NCBI GenBank assembly: GCA_039029355.1
Contig: JBCCGI010000022.1
Span: 39,775 to 103,774, forward strand
Length of the DNA: 64,000 nt
Direction of reading: 5' to 3'
From: JBCCGI01 sp039029355
GTDB lineage: Bacteria; Planctomycetota; UBA1135; GCA-002686595
Part shown: positions 9,267 through 18,042 of the stretch, piece after piece
Layout: each line of letters opens with the position of its first letter
Position numbering within the stretch: position 1 is the first letter of the stretch
Notes under the pieces: generated by a model
The model's database searches: none
Told to the model about the DNA's origin: nothing
What the model saw: the letters and a program-made list of their open reading frames with translations, nothing else
Made by a program: the position numbers and the translations under genes

Positions 9267-11345
9267 ATGCACGTCCGCTCGCACGTCTCCCTGATCCTGC
9301 TTGGCGCCGGGGTTGGGGCGTTGCTGTTGAGCCTGCTCACCGCCTACCTCGAGGGCCGCGGCCAGCGGATGGAGCGCTCCCTCGGTGAAGCCTCGGACGA
9401 CTACCGGGCGGTGCAGGACCTCGTCGACGCGAGCGCGCTGCTGCTCGGCACGCTGGACCTCGTGACGATCGAGCCGTCGAACGCGCTCGCCCTGGCCGAG
9501 GCGCTCCACGTCAAGTCGACCGGCATCCTCCGCGGCCTGACCCGGTCGAGCTCCTTCGGCCCGAAGGACGACCTGAAGCGCGCCGTGACCGCGCTCGACC
9601 GCCGGGTCGACCAGGCGGGGCGCGTGGCGCTCACCCACGTCGACGACCCCGAGCGCGCCGCCGAGCTCTCTCGCTTCGACGCCCTCGCGGCCGAGTTCCT
9701 CGCGTACCGCGACGCGCTCGAGCAAGACGCGCAGCGCGTCAAGGCCGAGGAGCTGGCCTATCTGGAGCTCAACCGTTCGCGCTCGAAAGCGGCGGCGGCG
9801 GCGGGGATCGCGTCCTACGGCCTCTTCCTCGTCGCCCTCACCGCGTGGGCGCGCCGTCGCCTGGAGCGGCCGCTGCGCCGGCTCGAAGCCGAGGCGACCG
9901 TCGCCATGGGAGCCGGCACGCCGCTCAACCTCGCGCCCGACGGCCCGGCCGAGGTGCGCTCGCTCACCGAGGTCATCACCGCGTTCATCCAGCTGCTCGA
10001 ACGCCGCGTGCGCCAGCGCACCTTCGAGCTGGAGTCCGAGGTCGGCGCGCGGCGCCGCGCCGAGGAGGACCTGCGCGAGGCGAACGAGAAGCTCGAGCTG
10101 CGCGTCGAGGAGCGCACGCGCGACCTGCGCGCGAGCTACGAGCGCCTGGAGCAGGAGGAGCGCGAGCGGAAGCGCGTCGAGGCCGAGCGGCGCGACCTCG
10201 AGGCGCAGCTGCTCCAGTCGCAGAAGATGGAGGCCATCGGACAGCTCGCGGGCGGCGTCGCCCACGACTTCAACAACCTGCTGATGGTCATCCAGGGCTA
10301 CTCCGAGGTCCTCGCGCGCGACACGCGCGGCGATGAGCGCGCCCAGGCCGCCTGCTCGAACGTCATCGCGGCTGCCGACCGCGCCGCGGCGCTGACCCGC
10401 CAGCTCCTGGCCTTCAGCCGCAAGCAGTCGATGGAGATGCGCGTGGTCGACGCCAACGAGACCGTCGAGCACCACCGCGCCATGCTCGCGCGCCTGATCA
10501 ACGAGGACATCGAGGTCCGCGTCGAGACCGATCCGGAGGTCTCATCGATCCGCGTCGACCCGGCGCAGCTCGACCAGGTGCTGCTGAACCTGGCGGTCAA
10601 CGCACGCGACGCCATGCCCCAGGGCGGCTCGCTGACGATCCGCACCACCGAGGTGCTGCTCGCGGCGCAATCGCCCGACCTGCCCGAGGACCTGGAGCCG
10701 GGTCGCTACGTCGCGATCCGCGTCACCGACACCGGCAGCGGGATCCCGGCCGAGCTGCACGACCGCATCTTCGAGCCGTTCTTCACGACCAAGGACCAGG
10801 GCAAGGGCACCGGGCTGGGGCTCTCGACGGTGTACGGCGTGATCCGCCAGTGGGGCGGCGTGATCCGGGTGGAGTCGGAGCTCGGGCAGGGCAGCACGTT
10901 CGAGGTACTGCTCCCGCGCGCCGAGCCCGAGCCGGTGCCCACGCTCTGCGAGGCGCCCGATCCGCCCCGCGCCGCCGGCTCGGGGGTCATCCTGTTGGTC
11001 GAGGACGACCCGCCGATCCGCGAGCTGGTGCGCGAGACGCTGACGAGCGAGGGCTACGAGGTCCTCGCGGCGGCCGACGGCGTCGAGGCGCTCGAGCTGG
11101 TCGAGGGCCGGCTCGACCAGGTCGACCTGGTGCTCTCCGACGTCGTGATGCCGCGCATGGGCGGGCCCGACCTCGCCCGCAGGCTGCGGGCCGTGAACCC
11201 CAAGCTGCGCTTCATGTTCACCTCGGGACACCCCAAGCGTCACCGCAAGAGCCTCGAGGAGTCGCCGGACGCCGAGTTCCTGGCCAAGCCGTTCCGGCTG
11301 GGCGAGCTGCACCGCCGCGTCCAGGCCATCCTGCACGGCGGTTGA
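9267..11345 (+). CDS. Hybrid sensor histidine kinase with C-terminal receiver
   Basis: Order of parts in this 692-residue protein: transmembrane segment (about 8-25), extracytoplasmic region, second membrane segment (about 176-192), HAMP-like linker, a long charged coiled coil (about 245-320), HisKA with the phospho-acceptor His333 in AGGVAHDFNNLLMVIQGYSEV, HATPase with VLLNLAVNARDAMPQGG, DTGSGIP and KGTGLGLSTVYGVI, then a receiver domain (about 575-690) with DD pair ILLVEDDPP and phospho-acceptor Asp625 in LVLSDVVMPRMGG. There is no output domain, so signal must pass to another protein; the lone receiver protein just downstream is the obvious candidate. The start lies four bases after the upstream gene, implying one transcript. 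Confidence 0.92.
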   Translation: MHVRSHVSLILLGAGVGALLLSLLTAYLEGRGQRMERSLGEASDDYRAVQDLVDASALLLGTLDLVTIEPSNALALAEALHVKSTGILRGLTRSSSFGPKDDLKRAVTALDRRVDQAGRVALTHVDDPERAAELSRFDALAAEFLAYRDALEQDAQRVKAEELAYLELNRSRSKAAAAAGIASYGLFLVALTAWARRRLERPLRRLEAEATVAMGAGTPLNLAPDGPAEVRSLTEVITAFIQLLERRVRQRTFELESEVGARRRAEEDLREANEKLELRVEERTRDLRASYERLEQEERERKRVEAERRDLEAQLLQSQKMEAIGQLAGGVAHDFNNLLMVIQGYSEVLARDTRGDERAQAACSNVIAAADRAAALTRQLLAFSRKQSMEMRVVDANETVEHHRAMLARLINEDIEVRVETDPEVSSIRVDPAQLDQVLLNLAVNARDAMPQGGSLTIRTTEVLLAAQSPDLPEDLEPGRYVAIRVTDTGSGIPAELHDRIFEPFFTTKDQGKGTGLGLSTVYGVIRQWGGVIRVESELGQGSTFEVLLPRAEPEPVPTLCEAPDPPRAAGSGVILLVEDDPPIRELVRETLTSEGYEVLAAADGVEALELVEGRLDQVDLVLSDVVMPRMGGPDLARRLRAVNPKLRFMFTSGHPKRHRKSLEESPDAEFLAKPFRLGELHRRVQAILHGG

Positions 11346-11425
11346 GCGCCCCCAGGTCCTCTCGAGATCGTCATGGGTTGAGCGGCGGGCAGCGGGGGCA
11401 TACTGCTCCCTCCTGCCCAACGCCC

Positions 11426-11827
11426 ATGCTCGCCTCACCCACCGACCGCGGCGGCATCCGCCGCCCCCGCGTGCTGCTCGTCGAAGACGACCCGGTCGTA
11501 CGCCAGATGGAGCACGAGCTCCTCCTGAACGCCGGCTACGACGTGGTCGTCGCCGAGGACGGCCTGCAGGCGCTCGAGCTGGTGGTCGCGGAGGGCCTCG
11601 TCGTCGACCTCGTCGTCAGCGACGTCGAGATGCCGCGGATGGACGGCTCCGAGCTGTGGCGCTCGTTCCGCGCGGTGCTGCCCGACGCGCCGTTCCTCTT
11701 CACCTCGGGCGACCCGCACTGGCAGCGGCCCGACGGGTTCCCGCCGGGACGCACCGACTTCCTCGCGAAGCCCTTCGGCTTCGCCGAGCTGTTCCGCCGC
11801 ATCGACGGGCTGCTGGGCCTGCGCTGA
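11426..11827 (+). CDS. Single-domain response regulator (receiver only)
   Basis: A 133-residue protein consisting of one CheY-like receiver: RVLLVEDDPVVRQMEHELL with the acidic pair, Asp66 in LVVSDVEMPRMDGSELW as phospho-acceptor, the conserved Thr/Ser after beta-4 (LFTSGD) and the Lys of FLAKPFGFAELF. No DNA-binding domain follows. The ATG at 11426 gives a normal receiver length; the longer open frame overlapping the kinase gene has no support. It sits about 80 bases after the hybrid kinase and its receiver resembles that of the kinase (both end FLAKPF), so it is probably part of the same phosphorelay and may act through protein-protein contact. Confidence 0.88.
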   Translation: MLASPTDRGGIRRPRVLLVEDDPVVRQMEHELLLNAGYDVVVAEDGLQALELVVAEGLVVDLVVSDVEMPRMDGSELWRSFRAVLPDAPFLFTSGDPHWQRPDGFPPGRTDFLAKPFGFAELFRRIDGLLGLR

Positions 11828-11828
11828 C

Positions 11829-13310
11829 TCAGCGCAGGCGCGCGGCGAGGCGCTCGAGCAGGCGCTCGACAACCTCCGGAGCGGCCGCGGCGACGTTCTC
11901 GGTCTCGGCCGCCGGAGCGGTGTGGTCGTAGAGCTCGACGTGCGCCGTCGCGCCGTCCTCGACGTGGCGGATCAACCGGTAGCGATCGGTGCGGATGGTC
12001 TCCGCGCCGTGCCTGTAGGCGACGGCCGAGTCGCCCTCCTCCGCCGGCCGGGCGAGCTGCGGGCCGAGCGAGCTGCCGTCGAGCTCGGGCGGCGGCGCGA
12101 CGCCGGTCAGCTCGCACAGCGTCGGGAAGACGTCGATCGTCTCGACCACCGCGTCCGAGTGCACGCCGGGTCGCGCGAGCCCGGGGGCGCGCACGATCAG
12201 CGGCGAGCGCAGCGACTCCTCGAAGAGCGCGTGCTTGCCCCAGATCGAGTGCTCGCCGAGATGCCAGCCATGGTCGCCCCACAGCACCACCACCGTGTTC
12301 CGCGCGAGGTCGAGCTGCTCTAGGCGCGCGAGCACGCGGCCGACCAGCGCGTCGACGTAGGTGACGCAGGCGGCGTAGTGGCGGCGCAGCTCGTCGGCGT
12401 AGGCCGCGTCGCTGCGCGGGTCGCGCTCCCCGTGGACGTACTGGCCGAAGAACTCACCGCTTCGGTGCCAGGTCGTGCGGCCGGCGGGCGTTTGGGGCTG
12501 CGGGATGGGCGGCAGCTCGATGCCCTCGTAGGGCTGCATGTAGCGCGCCGGCGCGCCGAACGGCAGGTGCGGGCGGATGAAGCCGACGGCGAGCAGGAAG
12601 GGCTCGGCCTGGCCGGCCAGGCGCTCTAGCTCGGCGAGTGCGTCGCGCGCGACCAGCCCGTCGGGGTAGGACTCGTCGGGCCCGTCGAACGACTCGAGCG
12701 CCGGCGTGACGCCGGCCTTGCGCACGTGCCCCGCGGCGAGGGCGTGCATGGTGCCGCGCGGCGTGCCCCACTCGCCCGCGGGCATCGAGTGGCGCGTCCA
12801 GGCGCCGGGCAGCTCGATCTTGGCCGGGTCGTTCCAGCCTTCGCCGTAGCGCCCGCCGGGGTGGTGCGAGACCTTGCCGATCGACACCGTGGTGTAGCCC
12901 GCGTCGCGGAACACGCCGGGCAGCGTCGGCGGCACGTCGCCTTCGGCCTCGGCCCGCTGCACCAGCGCGTTGTTGCCGCGCGAGCCGCCCGCGTCGGCGT
13001 AGCGGCCGGTCAGCAGCGCATACCGCGAGGCCCCGCAGGTCGGCGCCTGCACGTAGTGGCGCGTGAAGGCACGGCTCTCGCTGGCCAGCCGGTCGATATG
13101 GGGCGACTCGATGTAGTCGACGCCGAAGGACGCCAGCTCGGGCCGCAGATCGTCGACGCACAGCAGCAGCACGTTCCACGGTCGCTCGTCCTCGGGGTCC
13201 GGCGGGGACGGCCCGGGGGCCGCGCAGTTGGCGGCGAGCAGGAGCGTCAGGCCGAGGCCGAGCGAGCGGACGAGGCGCGCTCCCGGCCGCGATTCCGGCC
13301 ACCGGCGCAC
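11829..13310 (-). CDS. Sulfatase lipoprotein (arylsulfatase/iduronate sulfatase type)
   Basis: A type I sulfatase with the formylglycine site CGASR in QAPTCGASRYALLTGRYAD (Cys92 counted from the GTG start), metal-binding LCVDDLRPELASFG near the N-terminus, LWGDHGWHLGEHSIWGKHALFEESLR in the second half and YRLIRHVE near the end. It would hydrolyse sulfate esters, probably of polysaccharides, outside the cytoplasm: residues 15-29 make a lipoprotein signal (GLTLLLAANC). I prefer the GTG start at 13310; an ATG at 13418 would add 36 uncharacteristic residues and overlap the divergent small-membrane-protein gene. Its activity needs a formylglycine-generating enzyme, and a candidate is encoded at 17117-18031. 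It converges tightly on the receiver gene. Confidence 0.9.
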   Translation of the reverse strand: MRRWPESRPGARLVRSLGLGLTLLLAANCAAPGPSPPDPEDERPWNVLLLCVDDLRPELASFGVDYIESPHIDRLASESRAFTRHYVQAPTCGASRYALLTGRYADAGGSRGNNALVQRAEAEGDVPPTLPGVFRDAGYTTVSIGKVSHHPGGRYGEGWNDPAKIELPGAWTRHSMPAGEWGTPRGTMHALAAGHVRKAGVTPALESFDGPDESYPDGLVARDALAELERLAGQAEPFLLAVGFIRPHLPFGAPARYMQPYEGIELPPIPQPQTPAGRTTWHRSGEFFGQYVHGERDPRSDAAYADELRRHYAACVTYVDALVGRVLARLEQLDLARNTVVVLWGDHGWHLGEHSIWGKHALFEESLRSPLIVRAPGLARPGVHSDAVVETIDVFPTLCELTGVAPPPELDGSSLGPQLARPAEEGDSAVAYRHGAETIRTDRYRLIRHVEDGATAHVELYDHTAPAAETENVAAAAPEVVERLLERLAARLR

Positions 13311-13397
13311 TTCCCCGTTGTTTTGCGGCCTCTCCGAGGCGAGGATTTCGCCCGCGGCGTCTCCGCGTCCCTCCGGAACCGACCTAGCAGCACAACT

Positions 13398-13670
13398 ATG
13401 TCCGAGATGAAATCCCATCGCGGTGTCATGATCCTGGTCTTCGGGATCCTCGGCATCCTTCTTTGCCAGATCTTCGCCATCCTGGCCTGGGTCATGGGGA
13501 ACAACGACCTCAAGGAGATCGATGCGGGCCGCATGGACCCCGAGGGGCGCAGCCTGACCCAGATCGGCAAGATCCTGGGCATCATCAGCATCGCGCTCAC
13601 GGTCGTCGGCATCCTGTTCGCCGTCGTGATGGTGGTCCTGGGCGTCGGCTTCGGCGCCGCCGCGCAGTAG
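13398..13670 (+). CDS. DUF4190-like two-helix membrane protein
   Basis: A 90-residue protein with two hydrophobic helices (about 9-33 and 58-84) separated by the charged stretch NNDLKEIDAGRMDPEGR. This helix, N-D-L-x-x-I-x-x-G-x-M-D/S-P-x-G-R, helix arrangement matches the DUF4190 family of small bacterial membrane proteins of unknown function. The ATG at 13398 is the only start that gives the family layout. It is divergent from the sulfatase, with about 87 bases between the preferred starts. Confidence 0.78.
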   Translation: MSEMKSHRGVMILVFGILGILLCQIFAILAWVMGNNDLKEIDAGRMDPEGRSLTQIGKILGIISIALTVVGILFAVVMVVLGVGFGAAAQ

Positions 13671-13725
13671 CGGACCGCCGCCGCCGCCCCCGCCTGTCCC
13701 GGGGGCGGCGCGCGAGCCCCTTGCC

Positions 13726-14181
13726 TCAGCCCTCGACCCGGCGCATCTCGAACACGCCGTGGTCCCCGTTCTCGGCCCCGTAGGTCGCGCGGAAGAGGTC
13801 TCCCTCGACCGTACCGCGGTAGGTGTAGACGCCGCCGAAGCCCTGACCGAGGTCCTGGGAGCCCTCGAAGCGCAGCACGCCGCCCTCCTCTTCGATGACG
13901 TAGAAGACCGTCTCGTGGCGGAAGAAGAGCACCAGCGCGAAGGTGGAGTAGAAGTACGCGCCGTACGCGCCGGGCGCCTGCTCGGTGAGCATGCAGCGCA
14001 GGCCGCCGGAGTGGCCGTTCCACTCGCTGCGCCAGTCGCCGCGCCAGCGCCCCTCCATGCCGCGCGCCTCGCCGTCGAGCTCGAAGCGCGCCCACTGGTA
14101 GCGGTAGATCACGGCCCCGCAGGAGGGCAGGCCGGAGCCGAGGAGAAGCGGAACGACAAGGAGCGGAAGCCGGGCGCGCAT
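13726..14181 (-). CDS. Small lipoprotein of unknown function
   Basis: A 151-residue protein with a lipoprotein signal (MRARLPLLVVPLLLGSG, then LPSC). The mature part is rich in Trp and Tyr and alternates beta-like segments: GRWRGDWRSEWNGHSGGLRC, YGAYFYSTFALVLFF, GFGGVYTYRGTVEGDLFRATYGAENGDHGVFEMRR. The last part reads like a lipocalin- or META-like barrel in which residues describe added material (G-x-x-x-G-D-L-F-R-A-x-Y). No function can be assigned. It stands alone between the convergent DUF4190 gene and the tandem-repeat gene upstream. Confidence 0.68.
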   Translation of the reverse strand: MRARLPLLVVPLLLGSGLPSCGAVIYRYQWARFELDGEARGMEGRWRGDWRSEWNGHSGGLRCMLTEQAPGAYGAYFYSTFALVLFFRHETVFYVIEEEGGVLRFEGSQDLGQGFGGVYTYRGTVEGDLFRATYGAENGDHGVFEMRRVEG

Positions 14182-14239
14182 GGGCGCGAAGGATAGCGCC
14201 CCGGGCGCGCGCGGCCCCCTCTCTTCGATTCCCTCGGGC

Positions 14240-15823
14240 CTAGAGTCCGATCCGCGTGACGAGCGCGTCCGTGAGCCGCACCGGCTCCGACGGCGTCAGG
14301 CCGGCGAAGTCGATGAAGGCCCCCTGCCAGAAGAGCTCGACGCCGTAGAGATCCGGCGTAATCCCCGCCGCGATCGGCACCGGGGCCCCCGCCCACGGCG
14401 CGGCGCCGAGCAGCACCGCCACGGGGTTCGGGGCGGAGACGTCGATCAGCAGCTCGCCCGCGCCCGGCAGCGGCAGTCCGCACGGCGGCCACCCGGCGAT
14501 GGCGCCGACCGATACCGCGAGCGCCGCCGTCACGCCGGGAGCCTGCCCCGCGTCCAGCTCGAACCCGAGGGTCGACCCGATCTCGGGCGCCCCGGAGGCC
14601 AGCGCCAGCTGCCCCTGGTTCCCGAAGCACCCGTCGAGCGGCGCGAGCGAGGGCAGGAAGAGCTCGTAGATCGCGCTCAGGTTCGTGCCCTCGAACCCGA
14701 GCTCCACCACCACCGACCGGCCGGTCGGGTGGATCTCGAAGCGCGGGCTGATGTAGTCGACCGTCTGCCCGCCGAACACGTCGCCGGTCGAGAGCAGCGG
14801 CTCGTGGTCGATGAACAGCACGTCCTCGCCGCGCGCCTCGCCGATCCAGGCCACCTCGCCGGTCTCCGCAAGCGCGACCGCGTCCAGCCCCACCGCCTCG
14901 ACGGTCTGCCCGCCGAGCGACGCGAGCGCGTCGCCGGTCTGCACCAGCTTCTGTCCGTTGCGGATCAGGACGTCGTCGCCGCTCGGGTTCAGCCGTCCGC
15001 CGTACACGTGGTCGCCGGCGTCGTTGAGCTGGCCGACGAGGAAGTAGCTCCAGGACTCGCCGGCGATGGGGCTCGGGCCGCTCGACTCGGCCAGGACCTG
15101 CGCGTCGACCAGCACCTTCTGCGTCAGGAAGAGCGTCGGGATCAGCAGCAGCTGCCCGGAGGAGTTCACGTCGGCGCCGTCGCCCGGCCCGATCGAGGCG
15201 ACGGTATCGGTCTGCCCGGGGATCGAGTCGCCGAACTGCAGCACCAGGTTCTCGCCCAGGAGGTTGCCGAACGGGTCGACGCGGAACAGCGCCAGCGCCG
15301 AGAACCACCATCCGGGCGGGTCGCCGGGGTAGGCGACCTTGCAGGTCACCAGCAGGTGGCCGGCGGCGGTGAACTCCAGGTCGTCGAAGTCGACGTAGGT
15401 CGTGCCGGCCGGAGCCTCGGGGGCTCCGCACAGGTCCCCGGCGGCGCGCACGAGGCGGTCGCCGGCGCCGACCAGCGGGGTCGGGAAGGCGAACGGCTCG
15501 GCGTCGGACTCGCCGATCCAGAGCGGCTGCCCCGAGCCGTCGACGCCGAGCTTGCTCGCGCTGCCGAAGGCCAAGCCCGAGCCCGCGAGCAGATCCCCGG
15601 TCACGACCAGCTGCACGCCGTCGCGGAACACGGCGCACTGGGAATCGAAGGGCGGCGCGGCGACCCACGCGTAGCTCACCCAGCCGTCGCTCGCGTTGAT
15701 CGCCGCGTGCCCCAGGTCGGTGATGGGCCCGAACCCGTCGACGGTGGAGCCTTCCGCGAGGAGCGGCACCTGGGCGCCGGCGGGAGCGGCTGCGAGGGCC
15801 AGGACAAGGAGCGGGACGCGCAT
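14240..15823 (-). CDS. Exported tandem-repeat protein, paralogue of 4935-6512
   Basis: A 527-residue exported protein; the ATG at 15823 starts a signal peptide (MRVPLLVLALAAAPAGAQ) and is chosen over an ATG 41 codons upstream. The mature N-terminus VPLLAEGSTVDGFGPITDLG parallels the paralogue's QLLAEGDVVPGLGPVDSFG, and repeats such as LNDAGDHVYGGRL, VALAETGEVAWIG follow. The C-terminal module begins at a Cys (LDGCFGNQGQLAL) and contains PPCGLPLPGAGELLIDVSAPNP, almost the same phrase as in the paralogue. The pair differs enough in the middle to suggest an old duplication. Function unknown; secretion and a surface or matrix role are inference. Confidence 0.76.
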   Translation of the reverse strand: MRVPLLVLALAAAPAGAQVPLLAEGSTVDGFGPITDLGHAAINASDGWVSYAWVAAPPFDSQCAVFRDGVQLVVTGDLLAGSGLAFGSASKLGVDGSGQPLWIGESDAEPFAFPTPLVGAGDRLVRAAGDLCGAPEAPAGTTYVDFDDLEFTAAGHLLVTCKVAYPGDPPGWWFSALALFRVDPFGNLLGENLVLQFGDSIPGQTDTVASIGPGDGADVNSSGQLLLIPTLFLTQKVLVDAQVLAESSGPSPIAGESWSYFLVGQLNDAGDHVYGGRLNPSGDDVLIRNGQKLVQTGDALASLGGQTVEAVGLDAVALAETGEVAWIGEARGEDVLFIDHEPLLSTGDVFGGQTVDYISPRFEIHPTGRSVVVELGFEGTNLSAIYELFLPSLAPLDGCFGNQGQLALASGAPEIGSTLGFELDAGQAPGVTAALAVSVGAIAGWPPCGLPLPGAGELLIDVSAPNPVAVLLGAAPWAGAPVPIAAGITPDLYGVELFWQGAFIDFAGLTPSEPVRLTDALVTRIGL

Positions 15824-15936
15824 GGTTCCTCCGGGGGTGAGGGGTTGAGCTCCGAGGAAAGGCCAGGGTAGACCCCAGCCGCCGCCCTGGCCGGACCACG
15901 CTTGTAACGAACGCTCCACGCCCGGATCCTCGGGGG

Positions 15937-17115
15937 ATGCACGCATCGCTCGTCCTCACGCTCCCCCTTCTCGCGGCCGCCGGGCCGCAGGACCCCGCTC
16001 CCGAGCCGGTCCGCGACCTCGCCCCGCTCTTGGCGGAGATCCTGGGCGACTTCGACGTGCCGGGGCTCGGCGCGGTGGTCACGACCAGCCAGGGCACCGT
16101 GGCGCTGGGCGTCGCCGGCGTGCGCGAGCGTGGCTCCGGGACGCCGATCCAGCCCGACGACCGCTTCCACATCGGCTCGTGCACCAAGTCGATGACCGCG
16201 ACGCTGGTCGCGCTTTGGATCGAGGCCGGCGAGCTCGACTGGGACACGCCGCTGTCCGACGCGCTGCCCGAGCTCGCGCGCGAGGGCGACCAGCCCTGGC
16301 ACGGCGCGACGGTGATGCAGCTGCTCTCCCACACGGCCGGCATGCCGCAGAGCCTGCAGGGCTACGGCACCACCGGGCTCGCGTTCCTGTCGCGCACCAA
16401 GCCGATGCCGGAGCTGCGGCGCTTCGCGCTCGCCGCCATCCTGGAGAAGCCGCCGCTCAGCGCTCCGGGCACCGAGTACCTCTACTCCAACTTCGGCTAC
16501 GTCGCCGCGGGCGCGATCGTCGAGCGCCTCGGCGAGGCCTCGTGGGAGGAGCAGCTGCGCGCGCGCCTGTTCGAGCCGCTGGGCATGGAGAGCGCCGGCT
16601 TCGGCCCGCCCGACGCGCCGTACTTCGTCGATGCCGAGGACGAGGGCGACGGGGACGCCGCCCCTCCGCAACCGCGCGCCCACCGCTCCGGCGGCAAGCC
16701 CGCACCGGCCTTCGACAACGCGCCGGCGCTCGGGCCCGCGGGGACCGTGCACTGCTCGCTCGCCGACTGGGCCAAGTACGCGCGCCTGCACCTCGCCGGC
16801 GCGCGCGGCACCGAGGGGCTGCTCCTGACTCCCGAGACCTTCGCCGTGCTGCACACCGCGGCTCCGGCGACCGACTCGACCTACGGCGGCGGCTGGGTGC
16901 TGACGCGGCGCGGCTGGTCGCAGGGCAAGGTGATCATGCACGACGGCTCCAACACCGCCTGGTTCGCCTACGCGTGGCTCGCGCCCGAGGAGGACTTCGC
17001 GGTGCTCGTCGCGTGCAACCAGGGCGGCCCGCTCGGTCAGCAGGCGGCGGACGCTGCGGCCGGTCGGCTGATCGCCGGCATCGCGGCCGAGCGCCAGGCC
17101 GGCGAGCAGCGCTAG
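15937..17115 (+). CDS. Serine beta-lactamase-like hydrolase (class C/PBP4*-type esterase), exported
   Basis: A 392-residue serine hydrolase with a signal peptide and the three motifs of the beta-lactamase/penicillin-binding-protein fold: S-x-x-K (Ser81-Lys84 in HIGSCTKSMTATL), Y-x-N (Tyr183-Ser-Asn185 in EYLYSNFGYVAAG) and H-x-G (His335 in VIMHDGSNTAW). The family includes esterases and D-amino peptidases as well as beta-lactamases, and context gives no hint of antibiotic resistance, so I call it only a hydrolase. The stop codon is followed after a single base by the GTG of the FGE-like lipoprotein gene, so the two form an operon. Confidence 0.88.
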   Translation: MHASLVLTLPLLAAAGPQDPAPEPVRDLAPLLAEILGDFDVPGLGAVVTTSQGTVALGVAGVRERGSGTPIQPDDRFHIGSCTKSMTATLVALWIEAGELDWDTPLSDALPELAREGDQPWHGATVMQLLSHTAGMPQSLQGYGTTGLAFLSRTKPMPELRRFALAAILEKPPLSAPGTEYLYSNFGYVAAGAIVERLGEASWEEQLRARLFEPLGMESAGFGPPDAPYFVDAEDEGDGDAAPPQPRAHRSGGKPAPAFDNAPALGPAGTVHCSLADWAKYARLHLAGARGTEGLLLTPETFAVLHTAAPATDSTYGGGWVLTRRGWSQGKVIMHDGSNTAWFAYAWLAPEEDFAVLVACNQGGPLGQQAADAAAGRLIAGIAAERQAGEQR

Positions 17116-17116
17116 C

Positions 17117-18031
17117 GTGGACGCGCGCGCGCTGCTTCCGCTCGCCCTCGTCTGCGCCGCGGTGGCCGGCTGCGGAGGCGACGCTCCCCCTCCTTCCGCG
17201 GAGCCGCCGGCCGGCGCGACGCCCGAAGCCGAGGTTGCGGAGCTCCCCCCGCAGACGTCCGCACGCCCGGCGCCCTTCCCCCCGCCCGGCTTCCGCATCT
17301 TCGGGCCGGCGCCGGCGGACGGCGAGCTGCCGCGCGAGCTGGTGCACGAGCGCACCGGCCTGGAGCTGGTCCTCGTCCCGGCCGGCAGCTTCCAGCTCGG
17401 CAGCACGCCCGCCGACCCCTGGCACGCGGTGGACGAGGCGCCGGCGCGGCGCGTCGAGATGAGCGCCTTCTACATCGCGCGCACCGAGGTGACCCAGGCC
17501 GCGTGGGAGCGCGGCGGCGGCGAGGGCGGCCGAGCGGCGGGCCCCGAGCACCCGCTCGTCGAGATCAGCTGGAAGGAGGCCGACGCCTGGTGCCGCGCGA
17601 ACGGGCTCGCGCTCCCGAGCGAGGCGCAGTGGGAGTACGCCGCCTCAGGTCCGGGCGACCGCATCTTCCCCTGGGGCGACGCCGAGGAGCTCTGGCGCTG
17701 CAACTCGCTCGGCACCAAGGGCCCCGACCGGTGGGACGAGACCGCACCGGTCGCCTCGTTCGGCAAGGGCGCGTCGTGGAGCCGCGCCTACGACCTGGCC
17801 GGCAACGTCGCGGAGTGGTGCCGCGACCCGTGGCGGGAGAGCTACCTCGACCTCCCCGCAGGCCGCGATCCGGAGCGCACGGGCGACGCCGGCGACGCGC
17901 GCGTCCTGCGCGGCGGCGCCTACTCCTGCCGGCGGCCGTACTGCGTGCGCACGGCCTACCGCGACGGGCTGGATCCGGACGAGCGCGGTGCCAACCTCGG
18001 CTTCCGGGTGGCGCTCGACGCGCCGCGCTGA
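17117..18031 (+). CDS. Exported lipoprotein with formylglycine-generating-enzyme (FGE/SUMF1) domain and catalytic Cys pair
   Basis: The GTG at 17117 starts a 304-residue protein with a lipoprotein signal (ALLPLALVCAAVAGC, lipid Cys at about 19), a Pro/Ala-rich spacer and an FGE-sulfatase domain from about residue 75: LVLVPAGSFQLGS, FYIARTEVTQAAWE, LPSEAQWEYAASG, YDLAGNVAEWCRDPW and the end GANLGFRVAL. Most exported FGE-fold proteins lack catalytic cysteines, but here Cys271 and Cys276 stand in RGGAYSCRRPYCVRTAYR, the same spacing as the C-x4-C copper site of true FGEs. It therefore may convert the sulfatase Cys to formylglycine, and its lipid anchor would place it outside the cytoplasm with the sulfatase lipoprotein. 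That link is inference. Confidence 0.85.
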   Translation: MDARALLPLALVCAAVAGCGGDAPPPSAEPPAGATPEAEVAELPPQTSARPAPFPPPGFRIFGPAPADGELPRELVHERTGLELVLVPAGSFQLGSTPADPWHAVDEAPARRVEMSAFYIARTEVTQAAWERGGGEGGRAAGPEHPLVEISWKEADAWCRANGLALPSEAQWEYAASGPGDRIFPWGDAEELWRCNSLGTKGPDRWDETAPVASFGKGASWSRAYDLAGNVAEWCRDPWRESYLDLPAGRDPERTGDAGDARVLRGGAYSCRRPYCVRTAYRDGLDPDERGANLGFRVALDAPR

Positions 18032-18042
18032 TTTGCGGGCGG

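Noticed and set aside
15937..17115. Antibiotic-resistance beta-lactamase
   Set aside because: S-x-x-K, Y-x-N and H-x-G are shared with esterases and peptidases; the neighbour is an FGE-like lipoprotein and no AmpR-type regulator is present.
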